Shown here: piece by piece, positions 1 through 8,746 of the stretch
Layout: every line of letters starts with the position of its first letter
Numbering within the stretch: the stretch's first letter is position 1
Source: Pseudazoarcus pumilus
GTDB taxonomy: Bacteria > Pseudomonadota > Gammaproteobacteria > Burkholderiales > Rhodocyclaceae
Assembly: GCF_002872475.1 (NCBI RefSeq)
Contig: NZ_CP025682.1
Location: 3,100,001-3,164,000 of the forward strand
DNA: 64,000 bases
Direction of reading: 5' to 3'
Notes under the pieces: generated by a model
What the model saw: only the letters and a program-made list of their open reading frames with translations
Told to the model about the DNA's origin: nothing
The model's database searches: none
Program-made: the position numbers and the translations under genes

Positions 1-18
1 ACGCGTCGAGCGGCGTGT

Positions 19-966
19 TCACACCACGCCGGCCCCGTGCGCCTGCTGGTCGGCCCAGTAGCTCGAACGCACCATGGGGCCGCAGGCGGCATTGCGGAAA
101 CCCATCGCAAGCGCCTCGCGCTCGAACATCGCGAAGACGTCCGGATGCACATAGCGCAACACCGGCAGGTGGCCGGGCGAAGGCTGCAGGTACTGGCCGA
201 TGGTGAGCATCTCGACGTCGTGCGCGCGCAGATCACGCAGCACCTCGAGGATCTCCTCGTCGGTCTCGCCCAGCCCGACCATCAGGCCGGACTTGGTCGG
301 CACGTCGGGGTGACGCGCCTTGAATTCCCTGAGCAGACGCAGCGACCAGGCGTAGTCGGATCCGGGGCGGGCCTGCTTGTACAGGCGCGGCACGGTCTCG
401 AGGTTGTGGTTCATGACGTCGGGCGGAGCCCGATCGAAGATCTCCAGCGCGACGTCCATGCGGCCGCGAAAGTCGGGTACCAGCACCTCGATGGTGGTAT
501 CCGGCGAGGCCTCGCGGGTGGCGCGGATGCATTCGACGAAGTGGGCTGCGCCGCCGTCGCGCAGGTCGTCGCGATCGACCGAGGTGATCACCACGTAGTT
601 CAGGCGCATCGCCGCAATGGTGTTGGCCAGCTCGCGCGGCTCGTCGGCGTTGAGCGCTTCCGGGCGGCCATGGCCGACGTCGCAGAACGGGCAGCGCCGC
701 GTGCAGATGTCGCCCATGATCATGAAGGTCGCCGTGCCCTTGCCGAAGCATTCATGGATGTTGGGGCAGGAGGCTTCCTCGCACACCGTGTGCAAGCCAT
801 GCTCGCGCAGCGTCGTCTTGATCTCGTTGAAGCGCTCGACCTCGGCGCCGGTACCCAGCCGGGTGCGGATCCATTCGGGCTTCCTGAGCCGCTCGGCCGG
901 CACGATCTTGATCGGGATGCGGGCCGTCTTGTCGGCACCGCGCTGCTTGCGGGTGGTGGTTTCCAT
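19..966 (-). CDS. lipA: Lipoyl synthase LipA
   Basis: Radical-SAM enzyme that inserts two sulfur atoms into protein-bound octanoyl groups to make lipoyl cofactor. The 315-residue protein has both cluster motifs of the family: the auxiliary cluster cysteines C62, C67 and C73 ([12 protein letters not shown]) and the radical-SAM triad C88, C92 and C95 (CTRRCPFC). It also has the C-terminal RSSY serine that ligates the auxiliary cluster. Length is normal for the family. It is the last gene of the minus-strand run and lies 168 bp after lipB, whose product supplies its substrate. The gap holds nested inverted repeats, so lipA may be expressed partly on its own. Confidence 0.97.
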   Translation of the reverse strand: METTTRKQRGADKTARIPIKIVPAERLRKPEWIRTRLGTGAEVERFNEIKTTLREHGLHTVCEEASCPNIHECFGKGTATFMIMGDICTRRCPFCDVGHGRPEALNADEPRELANTIAAMRLNYVVITSVDRDDLRDGGAAHFVECIRATREASPDTTIEVLVPDFRGRMDVALEIFDRAPPDVMNHNLETVPRLYKQARPGSDYAWSLRLLREFKARHPDVPTKSGLMVGLGETDEEILEVLRDLRAHDVEMLTIGQYLQPSPGHLPVLRYVHPDVFAMFEREALAMGFRNAACGPMVRSSYWADQQAHGAGVV

Positions 967-1027
967 AGGATTCCTTGTGGTCGTCCCGGTCAGCGGTACG
1001 GACCCTGGTGGGGCCCCGCTGTCGTTG

Positions 1028-1094
1028 ATGCGGCAGCGTGCCGCGAATGTCGGTAACTCGCAGGGCGCAATAACCGCAGGGCATTGCGCCGCAT
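1028..1094. repeat. Nested inverted repeats between lipB and lipA
   Basis: Two nested inverted repeats occupy the lipB-lipA gap. The outer arms are ATGCGGC (1028-1034) and GCCGCAT (1088-1094); the inner arms are GGCGCAAT (1064-1071) and ATTGCGCC (1083-1090), both perfect. There is no T-tract, so a simple intrinsic terminator is unlikely. It may be an RNA processing or attenuation structure, or a remnant of a repetitive palindromic element. Confidence 0.4.
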
Positions 1095-1134
1095 GTGGCT
1101 GGTCAAACGGCCGATCGCGCTGCGCTGACCCATC

Positions 1135-1773
1135 CTACGATAAAGGCAGCAAGCGCTGCAGATGTCCGATCAGGCGCGCACCGACCGCATCAAGGGTCTC
1201 ATGCACGCCGAAATCCGCCAGCTGCGTCGTCACCAGCCCTTCGTAGCCGCAGGGGTTGATCCACGCGAACGGCGCCAGATCCATGTCGACGTTGAGCGCC
1301 AGGCCATGATAACTGCGCCCCTGCCGCACGCGAAGCCCGAGCGCGGCGATCTTGGCCTCGCCGACATATACGCCCGGCGCGCCGGCGCGGCGCTCGGCGG
1401 CGATGCCGTATTCGGCCAGGCAATCGATCAGCGCCTGTTCCATGATCGACACCAACTGGCGCACCTTGAGACCGCGCCGCGCCAGATCGATGAGCACGTA
1501 GGCCACGAGCTGACCCGGCCCATGGTAGGTGATCTGGCCGCCGCGGTCGGTCTTGAGCAGCGGGATGTCGCTCTCGCGCAGCAGGTGCTCGGCCCGACCC
1601 GCCTGACCCAGCGTGTACACCGGCGGGTGTTCGACCAGCCAGATCTCGTCGAGCGTATCGGGTGTGCGTGTGGCGGTGAAGGCGCGCATGGCTTCCCACG
1701 CGGCGGCGTATTCGACGCGGCCCGGGCGCTTGACGAGCAGGGCCGAACGCTCGACCACCACGGCCGCGCTCAC
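1135..1773 (-). CDS. lipB: Octanoyltransferase LipB
   Basis: Transfers octanoyl from acyl carrier protein to lipoyl domains, the step before LipA. The 212-residue protein shows the family signature [12 protein letters not shown] (residues 77-88), the catalytic lysine K141 in GEAKIAALG and the acyl-accepting cysteine C175 in INPCGYEG. The start is GTG at 1773 and overlaps the stop of the upstream ybeD gene (GTGA), which supports this start and translational coupling. Length is normal for the family. Confidence 0.95.
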   Translation of the reverse strand: MSAAVVVERSALLVKRPGRVEYAAAWEAMRAFTATRTPDTLDEIWLVEHPPVYTLGQAGRAEHLLRESDIPLLKTDRGGQITYHGPGQLVAYVLIDLARRGLKVRQLVSIMEQALIDCLAEYGIAAERRAGAPGVYVGEAKIAALGLRVRQGRSYHGLALNVDMDLAPFAWINPCGYEGLVTTQLADFGVHETLDAVGARLIGHLQRLLPLS

Positions 1774-2042
1774 AGCACCACCTTGACCATGGGGTGGGCG
1801 GTGAGCTCGCGGTAGAGTGCGTCGAGCTGCGCCTGCGAGTGCGCGCGCACGATGCAGGTCAGCGCCAGGTAGTTGCCCTTGCTCGACGGCCTCATCTCGA
1901 CGCTGGCCGCGTCGAAGCCTTCGTCGTGGCGCAGCACGACCTCGACGATGGCCTGCGCGAAACCCTCCACGCGTGCGCCCATGATCTTGATCGGAAAATC
2001 ACAGGGGAATTCGATCAGCGTCTCACGTCGTGTTTCGCTCAT
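1770..2042 (-). CDS. ybeD: DUF493 family protein (YbeD-like)
   Basis: A 90-residue protein of the DUF493/YbeD family, which has a small ferredoxin-like fold resembling regulatory ACT-type domains; its biochemical role is not established. Conserved features seen are the early [11 protein letters not shown] stretch and the [11 protein letters not shown] strand. The ATG at 2042 overlaps the stop of the aminotransferase gene upstream (ATGA), and its own stop overlaps the lipB start. Its place directly before lipB is widespread in proteobacteria, suggesting a link to lipoylation or cell-envelope genes, which is inference. Confidence 0.88.
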   Translation of the reverse strand: MSETRRETLIEFPCDFPIKIMGARVEGFAQAIVEVVLRHDEGFDAASVEMRPSSKGNYLALTCIVRAHSQAQLDALYRELTAHPMVKVVL

Positions 2043-2893
2043 GCGCCACACTCCTCGATGCGCGCCTGCCGGAACCAGTCGATCATCGCGCGCGTCACCG
2101 GCCCGGGGCGCCCGCTGCCCACCGGTTTGTCGTCGAGCCGCGTGATCGGCAGCACCTCCTTGGTCGAGGAGGTCAGCCACAGTTCGTCGGCCGAGTGCAC
2201 CTCCTCCTCGCGGATCTCGCGCACTTCGGTCGCCTGGCCGTGCTTCGCGGCCAGTTCGAGCACCACGTCGCAGGTGATGCCCGGCAGCATCAGATGACTC
2301 TTGGGCGGCGCGAGCAGCACACCGTCGCGGACCACGAAGATGTTCGAGGCGCTGCCTTCGGTGAGGAAACCGTCGCGAAACAGCACGGTCTCCGCGCAGC
2401 CCTGCTCGACGGCAAGCTGGCGCAGCAGGCAGTTGGCGAGCAGCGCGGTGGTCTTCAGATCGCAGCGCAGCCAGCGATTGTCGGCTGCGCTGACCGCGGA
2501 CACGCCGCGCTCGAGCTGTTCGGGCGCAATCGGCGCCAGCGCATCGGCGGTCATGAACACGGTCGGCGGCAGATCGTGCGGGAAGGCGTGGTTGCGCACC
2601 GTATCCGCGCCGCGCGTGACCTGCACATACACCGCCTGCGCCGGCCAGTGGTGGGCGGCGACCAGTCGCTGCACCAGGTCCGTCCACTCGGCGTGCGAAT
2701 GCGGGTTGGCGATGCCAATGCCGGCCAGCGAACGTTGCAGACGCGCAAGATGCGCATCCAGCCGGAAGGCTCGCCCGCCATACACCGGGATGACCTCGTA
2801 CACACCGTCGCCGAACAGGAAACCGCGATCCATCGGCGAGATGCGCGCTTCGCTGCGCGGCACGAAGCCGCCATTCAGATAGCAGATGCTCAC
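2039..2893 (-). CDS. dat: Class IV PLP aminotransferase, probable D-amino acid aminotransferase
   Basis: A 284-residue fold-type IV PLP enzyme, probably D-alanine aminotransferase, interconverting D-amino acids and 2-oxo acids. Visible features are the N-terminal YLNGGF and RGFLFGDGVYEV motifs, a lysine in CDLKTTALLAN that fits the Schiff-base residue, and the TEGSASNIFVV phosphate-binding segment. The chosen start is GTG at 2893, which overlaps the dacA stop; the open frame upstream of it is only the antisense-like extension through dacA. Branched-chain aminotransferase or aminodeoxychorismate lyase belong to the same fold, but length and motifs fit Dat best. Its place behind dacA in a peptidoglycan operon suggests supply or recycling of D-amino acids. 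Confidence 0.85.
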   Translation of the reverse strand: MSICYLNGGFVPRSEARISPMDRGFLFGDGVYEVIPVYGGRAFRLDAHLARLQRSLAGIGIANPHSHAEWTDLVQRLVAAHHWPAQAVYVQVTRGADTVRNHAFPHDLPPTVFMTADALAPIAPEQLERGVSAVSAADNRWLRCDLKTTALLANCLLRQLAVEQGCAETVLFRDGFLTEGSASNIFVVRDGVLLAPPKSHLMLPGITCDVVLELAAKHGQATEVREIREEEVHSADELWLTSSTKEVLPITRLDDKPVGSGRPGPVTRAMIDWFRQARIEECGA

Positions 2894-4017
2894 AGGCTCT
2901 TGATCCACAGTACGAGCGCATCCCAGAAGCGCTTGAAGAAGCCCGCCTGCTCGATGTCGGTCAGCGCGACGACCGGAAAGCGGCCGATCTCCTCGCCTTC
3001 TGCGACCAGTGTGAGCGTGCCCACCTCCTGTCCGCGCGAGATCGGCGCGAGCACCGGCTGCTTGCTCTCGAGCCGCGCCTCGATGCGGTCGACCTGCCCC
3101 TTGGGCATGGACATCACGAAATCCTCGGTAAAGCCCACCGGGACTTCGTCGGTCTTGCCCTTCCACACGCGGAAGGTGGAGACCTCCTGCTCGGCCTGGT
3201 ACAGGCGTCGCGTGTCGAAGAACTGAAAGCCGTAGTTGAGCAGCTTGAGCGACTCCTGCGCGCGCGTGCCTTCGGACTCTGCGCCGAGCACGATGGAGAC
3301 CAAACGGCGCGGGCCACGCGTGGCCGAGGACACCAGGCAGTAACCGGCTGCCCGGGTATAACCCGTTTTCATCCCGTCAACGGTGGAATCCAGCCACAGC
3401 AGCCGGTTGCGGTTGGGCTGGGTGATGTCGTTGTAGGTGTATTCGCGCATCGAGTACAGGCGGTAGAACTCGGGGAAATCGCGAATCAGCGCCGAGGCGA
3501 GCAGCGCCAGATCGTTGGCGGTGGTGTAGAGCTTGGGGTCGGGCAGACCATGCGAGTTGGCGAAGCTGGTATTGGTCATGCCCAGACGCTCGGCCTCGCG
3601 GTTCATCATGTGCACAAAGGCCTCTTCGGAACCGGCGACGCGTTCAGCCAAGGCCACGCAGGCATCGTTGCCGGACTGGATGATCATGCCGTGCAGCAGC
3701 TGCTCGACCGTGACCGGGCGGTTGGGCTCGATGAACATGCGCGAGCCGGTCATGCGCCAGGCCTTCTCCGAGACCTGCACCTCGTCGTCGAGGGCAATGG
3801 TCCCGGCCTTGACCGCCTGGAAGCTCAGATAAGCGGTCATCAGTTTGGTCAGCGAGGCCGGCTCGATGCGCTCATCGGCGTTGTGAGAGACCAGCGTCTG
3901 TCCGGTGCGATGATCGATCAGCAGCCAGGCATTGGCGGCGACGGCGGGCGGGGGCGGAATCGCGGCGGAGGCGGCGAGCGGAAGGACGAAGCAGAGCAAA
4001 GTGATCAGAAAGCGCAT
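2890..4017 (-). CDS. dacA: D-alanyl-D-alanine carboxypeptidase (PBP5/6 family)
   Basis: Periplasmic low-molecular-weight penicillin-binding protein that trims the terminal D-Ala from peptidoglycan pentapeptides. The 375-residue sequence has a cleavable signal peptide (residues 1-18, ending ASA), the catalytic SxxK at S55-K58 (SLTK), SGN at 115-117 and KTG at 217-219. A C-terminal beta domain follows and ends in an amphipathic anchor-like segment (FWDALVLWIKSL). It follows rlpA and overlaps dat by GTGA. It belongs to the same operon as mrdA and rodA. Confidence 0.95.
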   Translation of the reverse strand: MRFLITLLCFVLPLAASAAIPPPPAVAANAWLLIDHRTGQTLVSHNADERIEPASLTKLMTAYLSFQAVKAGTIALDDEVQVSEKAWRMTGSRMFIEPNRPVTVEQLLHGMIIQSGNDACVALAERVAGSEEAFVHMMNREAERLGMTNTSFANSHGLPDPKLYTTANDLALLASALIRDFPEFYRLYSMREYTYNDITQPNRNRLLWLDSTVDGMKTGYTRAAGYCLVSSATRGPRRLVSIVLGAESEGTRAQESLKLLNYGFQFFDTRRLYQAEQEVSTFRVWKGKTDEVPVGFTEDFVMSMPKGQVDRIEARLESKQPVLAPISRGQEVGTLTLVAEGEEIGRFPVVALTDIEQAGFFKRFWDALVLWIKSL

Positions 4018-4113
4018 GACAGCCTGTGATGAAGATGCAGGCCCGCGAACGGGCCGGTGGGTGGAAAACGATTGGCGTGACCCAGCGCATTGACCGCGCG
4101 GACACGCCGTAAT

Positions 4114-5127
4114 TCAGCGCATGACGAGATAGGGTTGCACTTCCAGTGTGGCGAGTACGCGACCGGCGAAACGGCGCGCCTCGTCGACCGACGCGAACGG
4201 CCCGATCTGCAGACGGTAGCGACCGTCGCCGTCGAGCAGGTGGAGCTGATCGGTGAGCATCTCGAGTTCCTCGCGCACGCGCACCATCAGGTGCGCGGCG
4301 TTGGCCGGGGTGTCGAAGGCGCCCAGTTGCAGATAGGGCGCACGCGCGGCGGCGGTAACCGAGTGGGCGAGCGAACCCGCCTGCGCCGCGTCGGGCGCAT
4401 CTGCGCCGGCAGCGTGCGCATCGGCCACGTACACGGGCCGGATCTCGCGCACCGCGGCCTCGGCCACGTCGATGTCCTCGGGCAGCAGCAGCTCGACCTC
4501 GACGCGCGCACTGCCGGCGTTGATGAAACCCAGGCGGTGCGCCGCGGCATACGACAGGTCGATCAGGCGGCCACGCAGGAAGGGGCCACGGTCATTGACG
4601 CGAACGATGACCGAGCGCCCGTTTCCGGTGTTGGTCACGCGCGCGTAGCTGGGCAGTGGCAGCGTCGGATGCGCCGCCGTCATCGCATACATGTCGTAGG
4701 TCTCGCCGATGGCCGTCTTGCGCCCGTGGAACTTGCGGCCGTACCAGCTCGCGTGGCCGACCTCGCGGTACGGCCCCAGTTCGGTCATCGGCTCGAAGCG
4801 CTGGCCCATGACGCGATAGGGGCGCAGCGACGGCCGATACAGCGACTCGACGCGCGGAATGGCGTCGGGCACTTGATCGAGATTGGCCGGAATCATCGCG
4901 TGCGGGCCATCGTCCTGGTAGTAGCCGGCGCCGCGCGGCGCTGGAACCATCTCCGGTTTCTCCGGCTGCTGGCGTTGCGGGATGGTCGCGAGGAGATCGT
5001 CGAGATCATCGTCCCGGGCGACCTCGACCGGTGCCGTGCCGCAGGCGGCGAGCATCACCACGCTGCCGGCGAGTAACGCGCCGCGCGCTGCGCGCAAGGG
5101 ACGAAAAATTGAAATCAGGGTAATCAT
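4114..5127 (-). CDS. rlpA: Septal/rare lipoprotein RlpA with SPOR domain
   Basis: Outer-membrane lipoprotein of the RlpA family; in studied members it is a lytic transglycosylase acting on peptidoglycan stripped of stem peptides. The 337-residue protein has a lipobox ending LAACG, a double-psi beta-barrel domain (about residues 120-210, with ASWYG and RVNDRGPF) and a C-terminal SPOR domain (about 255-335) that binds denuded septal glycan. The start at 5127 was chosen because it gives a proper lipoprotein signal and lies 11 bp after the rodA stop. It sits between rodA and dacA, as in many betaproteobacteria. Confidence 0.92.
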   Translation of the reverse strand: MITLISIFRPLRAARGALLAGSVVMLAACGTAPVEVARDDDLDDLLATIPQRQQPEKPEMVPAPRGAGYYQDDGPHAMIPANLDQVPDAIPRVESLYRPSLRPYRVMGQRFEPMTELGPYREVGHASWYGRKFHGRKTAIGETYDMYAMTAAHPTLPLPSYARVTNTGNGRSVIVRVNDRGPFLRGRLIDLSYAAAHRLGFINAGSARVEVELLLPEDIDVAEAAVREIRPVYVADAHAAGADAPDAAQAGSLAHSVTAAARAPYLQLGAFDTPANAAHLMVRVREELEMLTDQLHLLDGDGRYRLQIGPFASVDEARRFAGRVLATLEVQPYLVMR

Positions 5128-5138
5128 GTCGTTGTGAA

Positions 5139-6281
5139 TCAGTCCTTTGCAACATTCCGGCTGCGCGCGACGCTCATGAGCATACCGACGCCGATGCACA
5201 GTGTCACCAGCGCCGTACCGCCGTAACTGAGAAATGGCAGGGGCACGCCGACCACCGGCAGGATGCCGCTGACCATGCCGATGTTCACGAAAGCATAGGT
5301 GAAAACCATCATCGTCACCGCCCCGGCGAGCAGCCGTGCGCCCAGCGTGGCCCCGCGCGCGGCGATGAACAGACCGCGCAGCAGGAACAGCAGATAGGTC
5401 ACGATCAGGGCGAGCGCACCGACGAGGCCGAACTCCTCGCCCAGCACCGCGAAGATGAAGTCGGTGTGCCGCTCGGGGATGAAGGCCAGGTGGGTCTGCG
5501 TGCCCTCCATCCAGCCCTTGCCCCACAGCCCGCCGGAGCCGATCGCGATGGTCGACTGGATGGTGTGGAAGCCGCGACCGAGCGGATCCTGAGTCGGGTC
5601 GAGCAGCGTGCACACGCGCTGCTTCTGGTACTCGCGCAGCACCTGCCAGTCCACCCCGGGCTGGCAGATCTGATCACCGAAACCGACGATGGCGACGATC
5701 CCGGCCAGCGCGACGAACGCCACTGGCACGATCAGCTTCCACGACAGGCCGGCGAAGAACAGCACATACACACCGGCAGCGGCCACCAGCAGGCTGGTGC
5801 CCAGATCCGGCTGCACGACGATCAGGCCGAGCGGGATCGCCAGCAGCAGACCGCCGACGACGAAATCGTGGAAACGGACCGCGTCCTCGCGCAACTGGAA
5901 GTACCACGCCAGCATCAGCGGCACGGCGATCTTCATCAGTTCGGAGGGCTGGATGCGCACCACACCCAGATCGAGCCAGCGCTGCGCGCCCTTGGACGAT
6001 TCGCCGAAGAACAGCACTCCGAGCAACAGCACAACCCCGCCCAGATACAAGGGCAGCGCCGCCTGCAGCAGGCGCTTGGTCGGAATCGCGGCGACGATCC
6101 ACATCAGGGTCAGGGCAACGCCGACATGCATCTGCATTGCCGGCAGGCGCTCGGGCGAGGCGCTGGTCATCAGCACCCAGGCGGCGCCCAGCAGCAACGC
6201 CAGCAACAGGCACAGTACCGGGTCGAGCGGACGCAGCACGGCCGCGATCAGCGCGACGGGGTTGAAGCGGCGCCCGGTCAT
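5139..6281 (-). CDS. rodA: Rod-shape SEDS glycosyltransferase RodA
   Basis: Peptidoglycan glycan-strand polymerase of the SEDS family, working with PBP2 in the elongasome. The 380-residue protein is an integral membrane protein with about ten hydrophobic segments. It has the SEDS features GQDxxQxxxAIGSGGLWGKG (seen here as the TIQSTIAIGSGGLWGKGW region), FIPERHTDFIFAVLGEEFG and a C-terminal PLPFLSYGGTAL. The start overlaps the mrdA stop by ATGA, indicating coupled translation of the two partner proteins. Confidence 0.96.
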   Translation of the reverse strand: MTGRRFNPVALIAAVLRPLDPVLCLLLALLLGAAWVLMTSASPERLPAMQMHVGVALTLMWIVAAIPTKRLLQAALPLYLGGVVLLLGVLFFGESSKGAQRWLDLGVVRIQPSELMKIAVPLMLAWYFQLREDAVRFHDFVVGGLLLAIPLGLIVVQPDLGTSLLVAAAGVYVLFFAGLSWKLIVPVAFVALAGIVAIVGFGDQICQPGVDWQVLREYQKQRVCTLLDPTQDPLGRGFHTIQSTIAIGSGGLWGKGWMEGTQTHLAFIPERHTDFIFAVLGEEFGLVGALALIVTYLLFLLRGLFIAARGATLGARLLAGAVTMMVFTYAFVNIGMVSGILPVVGVPLPFLSYGGTALVTLCIGVGMLMSVARSRNVAKD

Positions 6282-8176
6282 GGTTCGAGCTCCGTCGCGA
6301 CGACCTCATCGAGTTCGCCGGCCTGGGACTCGACCCGCCGGCCGAGCAGGTAGTAATCGAACAACTTGCGCGCGACCGGGGCGGCCGACTGCGAACCGAA
6401 ACCGCCATTCTCGACGAACACGGCCAGCGCGATCGTCGGCGCCTCCGCCGGCGCGAAGCCGATGAACCAGGCGTGGTCGCGCAGCCGCTCGGCGAGTTCC
6501 TCCGAGACGTATTTCTGGCCGCGCAGCGAAAACACCTGGGCGGTGCCCGTCTTGCCGCCGGCGTCGTAGGGCGCATCGGCGAACACGGCCGAGGCCGTGC
6601 CGACCTTGGTGACGTCGACCATCGCACGCTTGAGTGCATCGACGTGGCTGCGCACCAGCGGCACGAAACGCTCGGGCTGGGAGGCCGGGTGACGAATCTC
6701 GCCGCTCAGGCCGTCGACGATGCGCCGCACCAGATGCGGCCTGCGCACCTCGCCGTAATTGAGCACCACCGACAGCGCATGCGCCATCTGCAGCGGCGTG
6801 TAGGCATTGTAGCCCTGACCGATGGCCACCGAGATGGTCTCGCCACCGTACCACTGCTGGTGTTCGCGTGACTTGAAGCGCGCGCGCTTCCACGCTGGCG
6901 ACGGCAGCACTCCGGGCGCTTCGCCCGGAATGTCGATGCCTGTGCGGCTGCCAAAGCCGAACTGCGACATGAAGGCGGCGATGGCCTCGATGCCCATCTC
7001 GTGCGCGAGTTCGTAGTAATAGGTGTTGCACGAATAGACGATGCTGCGGTGCAGGTCCACACCGTGCTGACATTTGGACTTGCGATCGACCAGACGTTGC
7101 GCACCGACGGTAAACAACCCCTGGTTGTCGAAGCTGTCCTCGGGCATGCGTATGCCGCTGGCCAGTCCGGCCAGCGCCATGAACGGCTTGTAGGTCGAGC
7201 CGGGCGGATAGGCACTGTAGATGGCGCGATTGAGCAGCGGGTGTTCGGGAGAATCGGACAGTGCCCGCCAGTCGGCCACCGAGATGCCGTCGATGAACAG
7301 GTTGGGGTCGTAGCTCGGCGTCGACACAAGCGCGAGCACCTCGCCGGTGGCCGGCTCGATCGCCACCACCGCGCCACGCCGCGAACCCAGCGCGGCCTCG
7401 GCCGCGCGCTGCAAGCCCATGTGCAGGCTCAACTCCAGATCGCTGCCGTTGACCGGCGCGGTGCGCGCGAGCAGGCGGACCGCGCGCCCCGAGGCATTGA
7501 CCTCGATCTGCTCGACGCCGGTCACGCCGTGCAGCTCGCGCTCGTAGGCCAGCTCGATGCCGCTCTTGCCCATGTACTCCGAGCCGCGGTAGTTGGCCGT
7601 CTCGCCGCGCGCGTCGATGCGTTGCAGTTCGCGCTCGTTGATGCGTCCGATGTAGCCGATTGCATGTGCCGCGGACTCGCCGTTCGGATAGTCGCGGAAC
7701 AGTCGGGCACGCAGTTCGACCCCGGGCAGGCGGTACAGCCGCGCGGCCACCGCGGCGACCTCCTCGTCGTTCAGATGGGTGCGCAACGGCACGCTCTCGA
7801 AGTACTTGGTCTCCTGCAGACGACGCCGGAACCGGCGATCATCGCGCTCATCGAAGGGCAGCACCTCGCCCAGTTCGGCCAGCGCGGCGTCCAGGTCGCG
7901 CACCTGGGCAGGATTGATTTCGACGGTCCATGCCGAATAGTTGCGCGCCAACACCTCGCCGTGCCGGTCGTGAATCACTCCGCGGCGCGGCACCACCGGC
8001 AGCACCGCCACGCGGTTGCCCTCTGCGCGCGAATGGAAATAGTCGTACTGCGCGACCTGCAGGTGATACAGCCGCGCCGCGAGCACCACGAAGCACAGCG
8101 CGACGAACACCGCCGCGACCACGGCACGGCGGCGGAACCGGAACAAGGCTTCCTGGGGCGCACGAAACTCGGTCAT
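6278..8176 (-). CDS. mrdA: Peptidoglycan transpeptidase PBP2
   Basis: High-molecular-weight class B penicillin-binding protein that crosslinks peptidoglycan during rod elongation, the partner of RodA. One N-terminal membrane anchor (about residues 18-40) precedes a dimerisation domain and the transpeptidase domain. Numbered from a GTG codon directly before the chosen ATG, the active-site STYK is at S328-K331, SCN at 383-385 and KTGT at 543-546. Two start codons are adjacent, GTG at 8179 and ATG at 8176; the ATG is chosen, but the one-residue difference cannot be resolved from sequence. It overlaps rodA by ATGA. Confidence 0.96.
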   Translation of the reverse strand: MTEFRAPQEALFRFRRRAVVAAVFVALCFVVLAARLYHLQVAQYDYFHSRAEGNRVAVLPVVPRRGVIHDRHGEVLARNYSAWTVEINPAQVRDLDAALAELGEVLPFDERDDRRFRRRLQETKYFESVPLRTHLNDEEVAAVAARLYRLPGVELRARLFRDYPNGESAAHAIGYIGRINERELQRIDARGETANYRGSEYMGKSGIELAYERELHGVTGVEQIEVNASGRAVRLLARTAPVNGSDLELSLHMGLQRAAEAALGSRRGAVVAIEPATGEVLALVSTPSYDPNLFIDGISVADWRALSDSPEHPLLNRAIYSAYPPGSTYKPFMALAGLASGIRMPEDSFDNQGLFTVGAQRLVDRKSKCQHGVDLHRSIVYSCNTYYYELAHEMGIEAIAAFMSQFGFGSRTGIDIPGEAPGVLPSPAWKRARFKSREHQQWYGGETISVAIGQGYNAYTPLQMAHALSVVLNYGEVRRPHLVRRIVDGLSGEIRHPASQPERFVPLVRSHVDALKRAMVDVTKVGTASAVFADAPYDAGGKTGTAQVFSLRGQKYVSEELAERLRDHAWFIGFAPAEAPTIALAVFVENGGFGSQSAAPVARKLFDYYLLGRRVESQAGELDEVVATELEP

Positions 8177-8219
8177 CACCTGGCTCGATCCTCGCTCCGT
8201 GACGATGCGCCGCCCATCG

Positions 8220-8741
8220 TCAGATGGGCCGGTTGTCGTCGCGCTCGACCGGCTGGTACTGCGGCAACATCAGCAGGAAACTGAGCGGCCCCCACAAGAC
8301 GGCCGCGGTGAGGCTCGACAGGAAGTAGGCCCAGCCCGGAAACTCCGCGCCGGCGACCAGCCGCACCAGCACCATCACGACCTGCGCAACGAGCAGCATC
8401 GGCAGCACGTGCAACGCCTGCTGCAGCGAGCCGAACCACAGCACGCGCCGCGACAGGCCGTTGGCCATGAAGGCGAGGATCACGTAGGCCAGCGCATGCT
8501 GGCCCATGGCCGCACCCTGGCCGATATCCACCAGCAGGCCGAACACGAAGCCGGTCATCATGCCGATGCGCCGGGGTTCGCGAATGCACCAGAAAACCAG
8601 CACCAGCGCGACCCACTCCGGCACGGCCGGCAGGCGCCCGGTGGGGATATAGGTCAGGACCAGCGCGGCGACGAGACTGAAGTAGATGAACCACGGGCGG
8701 GCGGGCTGGAGAATCCGGTTGGAACGATGCGTCGGTTGCAT
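8220..8741 (-). CDS. mreD: Rod shape-determining protein MreD
   Basis: Integral membrane component of the MreBCD elongasome scaffold. The protein has about five hydrophobic segments and the family-typical FVFGLLVDIGQGAAMGQHAL motif. The ATG at 8741 gives 173 residues and starts 5 bp after the mreC stop. A GTG at 8750 overlapping that stop (GTGA) would add three residues and is a real alternative, given how often genes here overlap. Function is inferred from family and from its position between mreC and mrdA. Confidence 0.92.
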   Translation of the reverse strand: MQPTHRSNRILQPARPWFIYFSLVAALVLTYIPTGRLPAVPEWVALVLVFWCIREPRRIGMMTGFVFGLLVDIGQGAAMGQHALAYVILAFMANGLSRRVLWFGSLQQALHVLPMLLVAQVVMVLVRLVAGAEFPGWAYFLSSLTAAVLWGPLSFLLMLPQYQPVERDDNRPI

Positions 8742-8746
8742 GGCGA

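Noticed and set aside
2894-3166. N-terminal extension of the aminotransferase frame into dacA
   Set aside because: The extension is Arg/Gly-rich antisense-like sequence within dacA; the GTG at 2893 overlapping the dacA stop gives the natural N-terminus YLNGGF.
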